Assembly (NCBI RefSeq): GCF_018847975.1
Contig: NZ_CP072597.1
Location: 1,775,001 to 1,839,000 of the forward strand
Direction: 5' to 3'
Length of the DNA stretch: 64,000 bases
Source: Lysobacter sp. K5869
GTDB taxonomy: Bacteria > Pseudomonadota > Gammaproteobacteria > Xanthomonadales > Xanthomonadaceae
Shown: positions 18,576 to 26,671 of the stretch, one piece after another
How positions within the stretch are numbered: the first letter of the stretch is position 1
Layout: every line of letters starts with the position of its first letter
Made by a program: the position numbers and the translations under genes
The notes under the pieces: model-generated
Database searches by the model: none
Seen by the model: only the letters and a program-made list of their open reading frames with translations
What the model was told of the DNA's origin: nothing

Positions 18576-21500
18576 ATGCAAGGCTCCAACCGCGCATTGA
18601 CGCGCACCACGATTTCTTCGCGCCGCTCCCACTCCCGTTCCCTGCTGTGCCTGGCCGTCGCTTGCGGCCTGTTCGCCGCGGCGGGCGCCGCTTCGGCGCA
18701 AAGCGTCAACGGCCAGGTCGGCAATCCCGACAGCTGGCACAGCGACGAATTCGACGCCGACTGGGGCTTGAGCGCGATCAACGCGCAATACGCCTACGCG
18801 CGTGGCCTCACCGGCAAGGGCGTGCGCCTGGGCGTGTACGACAGCGGCACCGCGCTGGCGCATTCGGAATTCGCCGGCAAGGACAACCGCGCCATCGTCA
18901 TGGCCGAGCAACTGGAAGACGGCAGCTACTGCAGCAACACCAGCGTGCTGACCGGCCCGAACGCCTGCTTCTATACGCGCGGCGATCAGGCCCAGATCCA
19001 GTACACCGGCTTCAACGCCAACGTGCCGGAGAACATCCGCCGCATCATCATGGCCGGCCCGTACGTGCAGCCGGGCTGGGAGTTCAACACCCACGGCACC
19101 CACGTCGGCGGCACCATCGCCGCCAATCGCGACGGCACCGGCACCCACGGCGTCGCCTTCGGTTCCGATCTGAGCGTGGCCAAGTGGTCGTTCAACGGCG
19201 TGCAGGAATGGCAACGCACCGCCACCGGCTACAGCGTGGTGCGCATTCCGCGCCCGGGCACCAGCGAAGAGGTCATCGCCGGCATGTACGCCGACATGAA
19301 TTCGCAGGGCGTGCGCGCGATCAATCACAGCTGGGGTCTCGCGACCGAGCCGGAAACGCTGGAGGATCTCGACGGCTTGCTGTTCGATCCGGAGAACGAA
19401 TCCTACTTCAACATCTTCGGCGACGCTTCGCGCAAGAAGGGCATGCTGCAGGTCTGGGCGGCCGGCAACCACAACGAGAACGTCACGCCCGAGACCTCGC
19501 CGCAAGCCGGCATGTACGCCAGCCTGCCGCGCGCGTTCAAGGACCTGGAGCAGTACTGGCTGACCGTGGTCAGCGTGACTCCGGATCTGGTGCTCAGCGA
19601 TTTCTCCATGCGCTGCGCGCAGACCGCGAACTGGTGCGTGGCCGCGCCGGGCTCGGACATCGCCTCGACCTATCTCGGCGGCGAAGGCTCGCTGCAGGGC
19701 GGGCTGGTGCGCAACCCGGACGGCTCGCTGTCGTTCAACATCACCGCCGGCACGCCGACCTATGAGTACGGCTTGCTCAGCGGCACCTCGATGGCCACCC
19801 CGCACGTCACCGGCGCGCTCGGCCTACTGTTCGAACGCTTCCCGTACATGACCGGCGCGCAGGTGCGCGACGTGCTGCTGACCACCGCCACCGACCTCGG
19901 CGCGCCCGGCGTGGACGAGGTCTACGGCTGGGGCCTGATCGATCTGAAGAAGGCCATCGACGGCCCGGGCCAGATCCGTGTCGATACCGATGTGGTGGTC
20001 GACCGCCCCGCCGGCGGCGCCAAGGTCTGGGAAGGCAAGGCCTGGGACGATTGGCGCAACGACATCGGCGGCACCGGCGTGCTGAGCAAGTCCGGCATCG
20101 GCTGGCTGCGCCTGAGCGGCAACAACAGCTTCGGCGGCCTGCACGTCAAGGAAGGCGTGCTGGAACTCACCGGCAACAACACCTACGCCGCGCAAGTCGA
20201 CGGCGGCACCCTGGTCGTCAACGGCACGCTGACCACCGCGCAGCTTCCGGTGCATGCCGGCGCGGGCCTGGGCGGCAGCGGCCGCATCGTCGGCAACGTG
20301 CGGGTGGAAGGCGCGGTGTCGCCGGGCAATTCCATCGGTACGCTGACCGTGCAGGGCGATTACGTCCAGGCGGCGGGTTCGACCTACGTCGCCGAACTGT
20401 CGGCCGGCGGCCAGTCCGACCGCATCGACGTCACCGGCAAGGCCGTGCTCGAAGGCGGCACGCTGATGGTCCTGCATGCGCCGGGCCAGTACTTCCTCGG
20501 CCAGAGCTTCAACCTGATCAGCGCCGCCGGCGGCATCAGCGGCCAGTTCGCCCAGCTCGACCAGACCGCGTTCTCGCCGTTCCTCAAGTTCGGCCTGAGC
20601 TACGGCGCCAATCAGGTCGGCGTGCAAGTGACCCGTGGCGCGTCGCTGGCGTCGGCCGGCGTCACCCCGAACCAGATCGCCGCCGCGGCGGCCGCCGACC
20701 GGCTGGCCATCGGCCAGGGCATTCCGCAGCCGTTGACTCAGCTGTTCCCGGCTCAGGCCATCGTCGCGCTCGACACGCTCAGCGGCGAAGGCCACGCCAG
20801 CCTGCGTTCGATCGCCATCGACGACAGCCGCCACGTGCGCGACGCCGCACTGGCGCGCGCGCGCAGCGGCCGCGGCGAGTTCGCCGCCGACGGCGAGGGC
20901 GCCTCGCAAGGCGCGTGGGTGGAACTGCTGAAGTCCGGCGGTACGCTCGAGGGCGACGGCAACGCCGCGCGCAACGAGTACAACGGCTCGGCCACGCTGG
21001 TGGGTTACGACTACCGCTTCGCCAACGGCTGGCGCATCGGCGTGCTCGGCGGCAGCGGCCGCACCGACAACGACAGCGACCGCCTCGACAAGGGCCGGAT
21101 CAAGAGCACCCAGCTCGGCGTCTACGGCGGCCAGAACTGGGGCCGTTTCGGCCTCAGCGCCGGCTACACGCACGCGCGCCAGGACCTGACGCTGGAGCGC
21201 CGCATCGGCTTCAACGGCTTCAGCGACCGCACCCGCGCGTCCTACGACGGCCGCACCCAGCAGGCCTTCGTCGAAGGCGGCTACCGCTTCGGCGGCGACG
21301 CCTGGGGCCTGGAGCCGTACGTGCAGGTCGCGCAGGTGCGGGCCAAGAGCGACGCGTTCCAGGAAACCGGCGGCGCGGCCGCGCTGAGCGGACGCAGCGC
21401 CGAGAGCAAGGTCGATCTGTCGACCGTCGGCGTGCGCTTCAACCTGGACCTGAAGGGATCGCAGCAGGAACAGAGCTGGCTGAGCCTGCGCGGCGGCCTC

Positions 21501-21731
21501 GGCCGTCGCCATGCCAGCGGCGACCTGACTCCGGTCACCCAAGTCGCCTGGCGCGGCGGCGTCGGTTTCGACGCGGCCGGCGCGCCGCTGGCCGACAACG
21601 CGACCCTGGTCGAAGCGGGCGTGGCCGCGCGTTTGAGCGCCAACGGTCTGCTGGAGTTGAACTACAGCGGACAGTTCGCCGACGAGGCCGACGATCACGG
21701 CGTCAACGCGCGTTACTCGCTGCGCTTCTGA
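18576..21731 (+). CDS. Subtilisin-like (S8) serine protease autotransporter
   Basis: 1051-aa type Va secreted protease. A long signal peptide covers about residues 1-42 (ends AGAASAQS). The S8 domain carries Asp89 (VYDSGTA), His173 (NTHGTHVGG) and Ser405 (LSGTSMATPHV). A passenger segment with PATR-like glycine-rich repeats follows (about 500-600, GNNSFGGLHVKEGVLELTGNNTY). The C-terminal autotransporter barrel occupies about 780-1051, ending NARYSLRF with terminal Phe. The catalytic domain starts almost directly after the signal peptide with no separate propeptide. The gene is monocistronic and ends in a strong terminator. Probably an extracellular or surface protease of this lytic genus. Confidence 0.94.
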   Translation: MQGSNRALTRTTISSRRSHSRSLLCLAVACGLFAAAGAASAQSVNGQVGNPDSWHSDEFDADWGLSAINAQYAYARGLTGKGVRLGVYDSGTALAHSEFAGKDNRAIVMAEQLEDGSYCSNTSVLTGPNACFYTRGDQAQIQYTGFNANVPENIRRIIMAGPYVQPGWEFNTHGTHVGGTIAANRDGTGTHGVAFGSDLSVAKWSFNGVQEWQRTATGYSVVRIPRPGTSEEVIAGMYADMNSQGVRAINHSWGLATEPETLEDLDGLLFDPENESYFNIFGDASRKKGMLQVWAAGNHNENVTPETSPQAGMYASLPRAFKDLEQYWLTVVSVTPDLVLSDFSMRCAQTANWCVAAPGSDIASTYLGGEGSLQGGLVRNPDGSLSFNITAGTPTYEYGLLSGTSMATPHVTGALGLLFERFPYMTGAQVRDVLLTTATDLGAPGVDEVYGWGLIDLKKAIDGPGQIRVDTDVVVDRPAGGAKVWEGKAWDDWRNDIGGTGVLSKSGIGWLRLSGNNSFGGLHVKEGVLELTGNNTYAAQVDGGTLVVNGTLTTAQLPVHAGAGLGGSGRIVGNVRVEGAVSPGNSIGTLTVQGDYVQAAGSTYVAELSAGGQSDRIDVTGKAVLEGGTLMVLHAPGQYFLGQSFNLISAAGGISGQFAQLDQTAFSPFLKFGLSYGANQVGVQVTRGASLASAGVTPNQIAAAAAADRLAIGQGIPQPLTQLFPAQAIVALDTLSGEGHASLRSIAIDDSRHVRDAALARARSGRGEFAADGEGASQGAWVELLKSGGTLEGDGNAARNEYNGSATLVGYDYRFANGWRIGVLGGSGRTDNDSDRLDKGRIKSTQLGVYGGQNWGRFGLSAGYTHARQDLTLERRIGFNGFSDRTRASYDGRTQQAFVEGGYRFGGDAWGLEPYVQVAQVRAKSDAFQETGGAAALSGRSAESKVDLSTVGVRFNLDLKGSQQEQSWLSLRGGLGRRHASGDLTPVTQVAWRGGVGFDAAGAPLADNATLVEAGVAARLSANGLLELNYSGQFADEADDHGVNARYSLRF

Positions 21732-21768
21732 GTCACCGAGCCACTGGCGCCTCCCGAGGGCGCCACGG

Positions 21769-21802
21769 AGCCGCGACGGCCTTCGCCGTCGCGGCTTTTT
21801 TT
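21769..21802 (+). terminator. Terminator of the autotransporter gene
   Basis: Twelve-bp stem AGCCGCGACGGC/GCCGTCGCGGCT with a CTTC loop and a T7 tail, 38 bp after the stop codon. Confidence 0.92.
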
Positions 21803-22032
21803 ATGGGTGAAGGTTGTTGGATGGCGATGCGAGGACCCGGCGCGCGTCTCGCGCTCGCCGCCCGCTCTGGCCGGGTCGTTTTGGGCCGGCTTGCGCCTTC
21901 GCGGTTGGCGATGCGGCCGGCACGTGAGTTCCGCCGGCCGCGACCGCGCGGGGCAGTTCGACGCGCCGTGCGCCCCCGCGTCGCCTCGTTCCGTACGCAG
22001 GCGAGCGCGGCGCCTCGCCGTGCAACGCGGAA

Positions 22033-22317
22033 CTAAGGCGCCCGCCCCGCGGCCTGATCGCGCGCGCGCTGGATGATCGCGCGCACCTGGGCGCGGTCGC
22101 GATGGCGCGAGATCGCCACCGCGCCGAGTTCGATCGCGCGCTCGCGCATCCGCGCGGTGACGTCGTAATGGCAGCCGCTGAGCTTGTTCTGGAACGAGCC
22201 GCGCGGCTTGCCCAGGCGCTGGGCGAAGGCGTGCAGCTCCTCCAGCGTGTCGGCCATCAGATGCGCCCAGCGGTCGCCGCGCCAGGGCCACACGGCGTCG
22301 TCGACGTAGACGGTCAT
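22033..22317 (-). CDS. DUF4031 domain protein
   Basis: 94-aa small protein of the DUF4031 family: MTVYVDDAVWPWRG at the N terminus, the HLMADTLEELHAFAQRLG segment, an HYDVT motif and a final AVAISRH region. Members are widespread in bacteria and of unknown function. The start at 22317 is preceded by a GGAGA Shine-Dalgarno. It is divergent from the VOC-family gene with a 124-bp gap. Confidence 0.87.
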   Translation of the reverse strand: MTVYVDDAVWPWRGDRWAHLMADTLEELHAFAQRLGKPRGSFQNKLSGCHYDVTARMRERAIELGAVAISRHRDRAQVRAIIQRARDQAAGRAP

Positions 22318-22441
22318 GGCGATCTCCGAAGCGGTGGGCGCGGCATGGCGGGGCGGGGGCGGTCGCGGCGCGACAGGATGCGCGCAGTATCCGACAATCG
22401 ACCCATCGCGAGCGATACCCCCGCGCTCGCCGGAGCCTCGC

Positions 22442-22849
22442 ATGCGCCTGTCGTCGATCCATCACGTCGCGATCATCTGCGCCGATTACCCGCGCTCCAA
22501 GCGCTTCTACACGCAGGTCCTGGGCCTGCGCGTCGTCGCCGAGGCCTGGCGCGAGGCGCGGCGCTCGCACAAGCTCGACCTGGCCCTGCCCGACGGCGGT
22601 CAGATCGAACTATTCTCGTTCCCCGACCCACCCAAGCGGCCGTCCTACCCGGAAGCCTGCGGCCTGCGCCATCTGGCGTTTTCCGTGCCCGACCTCGACG
22701 CCTGCGTCGCCCATCTGCAGGCCCACGGCGTGGCCGTCGAGCCGATCCGCGTGGACGAGTACACGGGGCGGCGGTTTACCTTCTGCGCCGATCCGGACGA
22801 GTTGCCTGTCGAGTTCTACGAGAGCGGGGAGTCAGGAGATGGCGGATAG
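22442..22849 (+). CDS. VOC family protein, YaeR/GloA2-like
   Basis: 135-aa glyoxalase-fold (VOC) metalloprotein. Paired beta-alpha-beta modules are visible: SSIHHVAIICADYPRSKRFYTQVLG then LRHLAFSVPDLDACVAHLQAHG. Likely metal ligands are His in HHVAI, Glu in GQIELF, His in RHLAF and Glu in PVEFYE. It resembles E. coli YaeR, whose substrate is not established. The last codons, including the stop, lie inside the left arm of a perfect 38-bp inverted repeat. Confidence 0.86.
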   Translation: MRLSSIHHVAIICADYPRSKRFYTQVLGLRVVAEAWREARRSHKLDLALPDGGQIELFSFPDPPKRPSYPEACGLRHLAFSVPDLDACVAHLQAHGVAVEPIRVDEYTGRRFTFCADPDELPVEFYESGESGDGG

Positions 22850-22927
22850 GAGTTAGGAGATAGCGAAAGCGGGCCGCGCGCGGGTTTTGGCTTTCGCTAT
22901 CTCCTAACTCCTATCCGCCATCTCCTG
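22833..22927. repeat. Perfect 38-bp inverted repeat between convergent genes
   Basis: Left arm 22833-22870 (starts CAGGAGATGGCGGATAGG) and right arm 22890-22927 are exact reverse complements around a 19-nt spacer. The arm contains TAGGAGATAGCGAAAGC, also found degenerately at about 10580-10620. It may work as a bidirectional transcription barrier between the VOC and DedA genes, though neither side has a T tract. Confidence 0.85.
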
Positions 22928-22932
22928 CTTCT

Positions 22933-23880
22933 CTAGCGGCTCTGCTCTACCGCCAGCCCCCCGGCCCGCCACGCCTCGAACCCGCCGGCCAGCGGACGCA
23001 CGCGCTTGAAGCCGCGACGGCGCAGCTCGCGCGCCAGCGTCGCGGCGGAGGCTTCGTTGGGGCAGTCGCAGTAGACGATCACTTCCTCGCGCCGTTCCGG
23101 CGGAATGCCGCTGAGCGAGTCGTCGGCGAGGGTGGCGACGAAGATCGCGCCGGGAATCCAACCGGACGCGTCGCGCTGCTGGTGACTGCGCACGTCGAGG
23201 ATGGTCGGGTCGGAGCCTTGTTCGAGCAGCCGGCCCAGTTCGGCCACCGAAATCCGCGCCATGCGCAGTTCGCGCAGGAACAACTGGCGCTTGAGCAGTT
23301 TGTAGCCGACCCAGGCCGCGATCAGCGCGGCGATCGCGATCAGGCCGTAGCGGCCCAGCGTGTCGAGCCGTTCGAGCAAGTCGTTGACCGCGCGATGGAA
23401 CACCGCGCCCAGCGCCACCGCCACGCCGGCCCACAGCAGCGCGCCGAGGCCGTCGTAGAGGGCGAAGCGGCGCGGGCGGGTGCCGGTTTCGCCGGCCAGC
23501 ACCGTCGCCACCGCGGCGAAGCCGGGCACGAACTTGGCCACCACCAGCGACGGCGCGCCCCAGCGCGCGTAGAGGCTGCGGGTGGTCAGCACGCACGAAT
23601 CCGGCGACAGCGACAGCCGGCACATCAGCCGCAGCAGGCGCGCGCCGATGCGGCGGCCGCCGAAGTACCAGACGCTGTCGGCCAGCAGCGCCGCGAGCGC
23701 GGCGGCCAGCAGCACCGGCGGCAGCGCGAGCCAGAGATTGGGTTCGCGGTCCACGGCCACGGCGCTAGCGACCACGATGGGCGGGTAGGCCGGCACCGGC
23801 AGGCCGCCTTGGTCGAGCAGCACGCAGACGAAGACCACGAGCAGGCCGTAGTGTTCGATCAGGTGCAGCAGCGCGTCCAT
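22933..23880 (-). CDS. DedA-family membrane protein fused to a rhodanese domain
   Basis: 315-aa fusion. Residues about 1-200 are a DedA/SNARE-associated (VTT) domain: LLDQGGLPVPAYP near the N terminus, the re-entrant KFVPGFAAVATVLAG segment, and four to five helices. Residues about 210-310 are a rhodanese domain with ILDVRSHQQRDASGWIPGA and the active-site loop VIVYCDCPNEASA containing the catalytic cysteine. DedA proteins act as phospholipid flippases/scramblases; rhodanese domains carry persulfide sulfur or serve as regulatory sensors. The start at 23880 (MDALLHLIEHYGLLVVF) is the natural DedA beginning; the long upstream frame is not coding. The combined activity is unknown. Confidence 0.88.
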   Translation of the reverse strand: MDALLHLIEHYGLLVVFVCVLLDQGGLPVPAYPPIVVASAVAVDREPNLWLALPPVLLAAALAALLADSVWYFGGRRIGARLLRLMCRLSLSPDSCVLTTRSLYARWGAPSLVVAKFVPGFAAVATVLAGETGTRPRRFALYDGLGALLWAGVAVALGAVFHRAVNDLLERLDTLGRYGLIAIAALIAAWVGYKLLKRQLFLRELRMARISVAELGRLLEQGSDPTILDVRSHQQRDASGWIPGAIFVATLADDSLSGIPPERREEVIVYCDCPNEASAATLARELRRRGFKRVRPLAGGFEAWRAGGLAVEQSR

Positions 23881-24074
23881 CGGGCGGTCCTGGCAGCGGC
23901 CGCGCCGGGGCGGCGCGGGCGACGGCGTGCAGTCTCCGCGCGCGGCGTCGGCGGCGCAATCGCGCGGCAGGCACGGATCGTTGCGTGCGTGGCGCTTCGG
24001 TCGCGGGGCGGCGGAGCGGGGCGCGCGGGGAAGGGGGGCGGCGACCGACGGCGCGTCGGCGCCGGCGTCGGCAT

Positions 24075-24100
24075 GGATGCGCATGCCCCCATGCGCATCC
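24075..24100. other. Perfect 11-bp hairpin
   Basis: GGATGCGCATG at 24075-24085 pairs with CATGCGCATCC at 24090-24100 around CCCC, immediately before the tandem repeat. Confidence 0.6.
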
Positions 24101-24150
24101 GCGAGACGGGGCGAGACGAGGCGAGACGAGGCAAGACGGGGCGAGACGAG
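24101..24150 (+). repeat. Five-unit 10-bp tandem repeat
   Basis: Five consecutive 10-bp units based on GCGAGACGAG (variants GCGAGACGGG and GCAAGACGGG) with exact phase. Possibly prone to copy-number change. Confidence 0.85.
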
Positions 24151-24397
24151 GCGTGCGGTCTCGCGAGGCACTTCGCGGCCGGCGCCGCCGCCGTTCGCCG
24201 CGACGGCGTGGCGCATAACGGCGCGTTAGCGGATCGGGTGATCTACTGCCGGCAAGGACGCGCGGCCGGGCCGCCATCGGGCCGCCGACCGCACAGCGGA
24301 CCCGCGGCCTACGCCCGGACATCACGCCGCACCGCCCACACTGCGCGCTCGCCGTGTTTTCGCGCCCGCGCCGTCACCCCGCGATCTGGAGCCGCCG

Positions 24398-25207
24398 ATG
24401 CGTCTGGAAGGCAGTCAGGAAACCCTGCTGATCACCCTCTACGCCAAGGCCATGGACAACCGCGCCGCGCATCCGGTCCTGCACGACCGGCTCGCCGACG
24501 ATCTGGTCCGGCGCATCGACTACGACTTCGAGCGCTTCGGCCTGAGCCCGCTGGACATCCGCGGCCTCGCGTTCCGCTCGCTGGCGATCGACAAATGGGC
24601 GCGCGCGGCGCTGCAATCGCGCGCCGACACCTTGGTGCTGCATCTGGCGTGCGGGCTGGATTCGCGCATCTACCGGGTCGATCCGCCGCTGGAGGTCGAC
24701 TGGCTCGACATCGATTTCCCCGAAGTGATCCGCCTGCGCCGCGAGATGCTGCCGCAACGGCTGGGCCAGTACCGCACGCTGGCGACCGACGTGCTGGAGC
24801 CGGACTGGATCGGCAAGCTCGACCGCGACCGCCCGGTGCTGGTGATCGCCGAAGGCCTGTTGCCTTATCTCGACGAAGCCCGCGCGCGCGAGCTGGTGGT
24901 GCGGCTGATCGAGCATTTCCCGCAGGGCGGACAGTTGCTGTGCGACGTCTACAGCCGGCTGGCGCTGCGGCTGCTGCGCCACGCGCGCATGATCCGCGTC
25001 ACCGACGCGCGCATCGGCGAATGGGACGCGCGCGGCGCGGTCGCGTTGGAGGACTGGCATCCGCGCCTGCAGCTGGTCGACGAAGCGCGGTATTCGCAGC
25101 TGCCGGAAATGGCCGTGCTGCCGTGGACGCAGCGCTGGGCATTCCGGTTGTACGAACGCTCGCGGTGGTTGCGCGATTTGGGGCGGGTGGTGCGTTATCG
25201 GTTTTGA
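24398..25207 (+). CDS. Class I SAM methyltransferase, leucine carboxyl methyltransferase (LCM/PPM2) family
   Basis: 269-aa methyltransferase. The SAM-binding region is VLHLACGLDSRIYRVDP (the LCM/TcmP form of motif I), followed by DWLDIDFPEVIRLRR and an LVIAEGLLPYLDE motif. Such enzymes O-methylate carboxylates of polyketides, small metabolites or peptides. Nothing next to it indicates the substrate: DedA lies divergent upstream and a repeat array downstream. TcmP-like O-methyltransferase is the closest description. Confidence 0.86.
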   Translation: MRLEGSQETLLITLYAKAMDNRAAHPVLHDRLADDLVRRIDYDFERFGLSPLDIRGLAFRSLAIDKWARAALQSRADTLVLHLACGLDSRIYRVDPPLEVDWLDIDFPEVIRLRREMLPQRLGQYRTLATDVLEPDWIGKLDRDRPVLVIAEGLLPYLDEARARELVVRLIEHFPQGGQLLCDVYSRLALRLLRHARMIRVTDARIGEWDARGAVALEDWHPRLQLVDEARYSQLPEMAVLPWTQRWAFRLYERSRWLRDLGRVVRYRF

Positions 25208-25310
25208 GCGAGGGCGGCTCAGAGGGACTCGTCGAACCTGGCCGGCATCCGCGAGCGGACTTCTCCGCGCGCCATCGGCAGATAACGCCGCGAGCGCGTC
25301 GCATAGCCAA

Positions 25311-25384
25311 CTGACCAGCCGACCGACCTACGAATCGACCAACCGACCGACGAATCGACCAATCGACCAATCGACCAATCGACG
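25311..25384. repeat. Simple-sequence repeat (CGAC/CGACCAAT units)
   Basis: Degenerate GACC/CGACCAAT repeats, with the last four CGACCAAT-like 8-mers nearly perfect. Directly precedes the 138-bp array. Confidence 0.7.
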
Positions 25385-25395
25385 CAACCTCCCAC

Positions 25396-26060
25396 CCCGT
25401 CATTTCGGCGAAAGCCGGAATCCATTTTGCTTTTGCCTTTGATTTCACCCGAACAGCGACAACGACAAAAGCAACGGCAAAATGGATTCCGGCTTTCGCC
25501 GGAATGACGGGGGTGTGAGGCGACGCGATGTAGTTCCTGCGTCCGTCGGGCCTGTTTCAACCCGTTGCTTTTGCCTTTGATTTCACCCGAACAGCGACAA
25601 CGATAAAAGCAACGGCAAAATGGATTCCGGCTTTCGCCGGAATGACGGGGTGTGAGGCGACGCGATGTGGTTCCTGCGTCCGTCAGGCCCGTTTCAACCC
25701 GTTGCTTTTGCCTTTGATTTCACCCGAACAGCGACAACGATAAAAGCAACGGGAAAATGGATTCCGGCTTTCGCCGGAATGACGGGGGTGTGAGGCGACG
25801 CGATGTGGTTCCTGCGTCCGTCAGGCCCGTTTCAACCCGTTGCTTTTGCCTTGGATTCCACCCGCACAGCAGCAACGACAAAAAGCAACGGGAAAATGGA
25901 TTCCGGCTTTCGCCGGAATGACGGAGTCGGGATGCGACGCGCGGTAGTTCTTCGTCCGTCAGACCCGTTTCGATCCATTGCTTTTGCCTTTGATTTCACC
26001 TCGAACAGCGGCGACGACAAAAGCGACGGCAAAATGGATTCCGGCTTTCGCCGGAATGAC
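25396..26060. repeat. Five-copy ~138-bp tandem array of a MITE-like element
   Basis: The core AAAATGGATTCCGGCTTTCG starts at 25479, 25617, 25754, 25893 and 26031, giving spacings of 138, 137, 139 and 138 bp. Each unit contains the hairpin ATTCCGGC/GCCGGAAT, a GTTGCTTTTG...AAAAGCAAC inverted pair, and a GTCCGTC...CCCGTTTCAACCC block. The first unit is preceded by the inverted end CCCGTCATTTCGGCGAAAGC (25396 onward), so 25396-25512 looks like one complete element with terminal inverted repeats and the rest like tandem expansion. A single copy lies at 59894-59998. Open frames across it are repeat translations, not genes. Confidence 0.9.
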
Positions 26061-26107
26061 GGAGTTGGGAGGCGCCGCGCCGTAGCGCTTGGTCCGTCGG
26101 GCCCGTC

Positions 26108-26569
26108 TCAACCCGCCGCCAACGCCGGATCCGGCTTGCGGAAGGCGATCGCCAGCCGGTTCCACGCGTTCATCGCGATCGCCGCGTACGTCAACGCGAC
26201 CAGATCCGAATCGCCGAACTGCTCGCGCACCCGCGCATACACCGCGTCGCTCACCGGCGCCTGATCGAGCGGATCGCCGACGTCGGTGATCGCCTCGGCC
26301 CAGGCCAGCGCCGCGCGCTCGCGTTCGCTGAAAGGCCCTTCCGGCCACACCCGCAGCAGATGCAGGCGGCGGTGGGTTTCGCCGCGCTCCACCGCTTCGT
26401 CGGTGTGGGCGCGGATGCAGTAGGCGCAGCCGTTGATCTGCGAGACGCGCACGTTGACCAGATCGATCAGCGACGGCTCCAAGCCGCTAGTTTCGATGTA
26501 TTTGCGCAGGCCCAGCAGCGCTTGCGTGCCGCGCGGGTCGACCTTGTTGTAATCCAGACGGGCGGACAT
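26108..26569 (-). CDS. Carboxymuconolactone decarboxylase (AhpD-like) family protein
   Basis: 153-aa CMD-fold protein with the redox pair CAYC in SQINGCAYCIRAHTDEAVERGE, the AhpD-type active site with downstream His. Such proteins act as alkylhydroperoxidases or thiol-disulfide reductases. The start at 26569 has GGAG 8 nt upstream. It is divergent from a LysR regulator with a 102-bp shared control region, a common arrangement in which the regulator controls the CMD gene in response to a small aromatic or oxidant. Confidence 0.9.
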   Translation of the reverse strand: MSARLDYNKVDPRGTQALLGLRKYIETSGLEPSLIDLVNVRVSQINGCAYCIRAHTDEAVERGETHRRLHLLRVWPEGPFSERERAALAWAEAITDVGDPLDQAPVSDAVYARVREQFGDSDLVALTYAAIAMNAWNRLAIAFRKPDPALAAG

Positions 26570-26619
26570 GGGGGACTCCTCGGCAGGTGCGTCGTCCGAC
26601 GCGGTGCCGCCACGTTAGG

Positions 26620-26640
26620 ATGTTCATCGTTGAAATACAT
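26620..26640. promoter_or_regulatory. Candidate LysR operator in divergent control region
   Basis: TTCA-TCGT-TGAA dyad at 26623-26634 inside a longer imperfect palindrome (ATGT...ACAT), AT-rich, 32 bp before the LysR start. Matches the T-N11-A style only loosely. Confidence 0.4.
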
Positions 26641-26671
26641 TTCCCCAACGGCGCAAGCGGGGTTTGCACAA

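Larger units (their letters stand above)
23881..24397. other. Gene-free divergent spacer
   Basis: About 517 bp between the divergent DedA and methyltransferase genes. Open frames here have no recognisable protein character. It contains a perfect 11-bp hairpin and a short tandem repeat, listed separately. Confidence 0.5.

Noticed and set aside
25396..26060. Possible CRISPR array
   Set aside because: Units are ~138 bp with the whole unit conserved, with no short repeat/unique spacer pattern and no cas genes.
25803..26264. 153-codon frame through the repeat array
   Set aside because: The frame is open only because the repeat unit is close to a multiple of three; the translation repeats MDSGFRRNDGV with each copy and runs into the antisense of the CMD gene.
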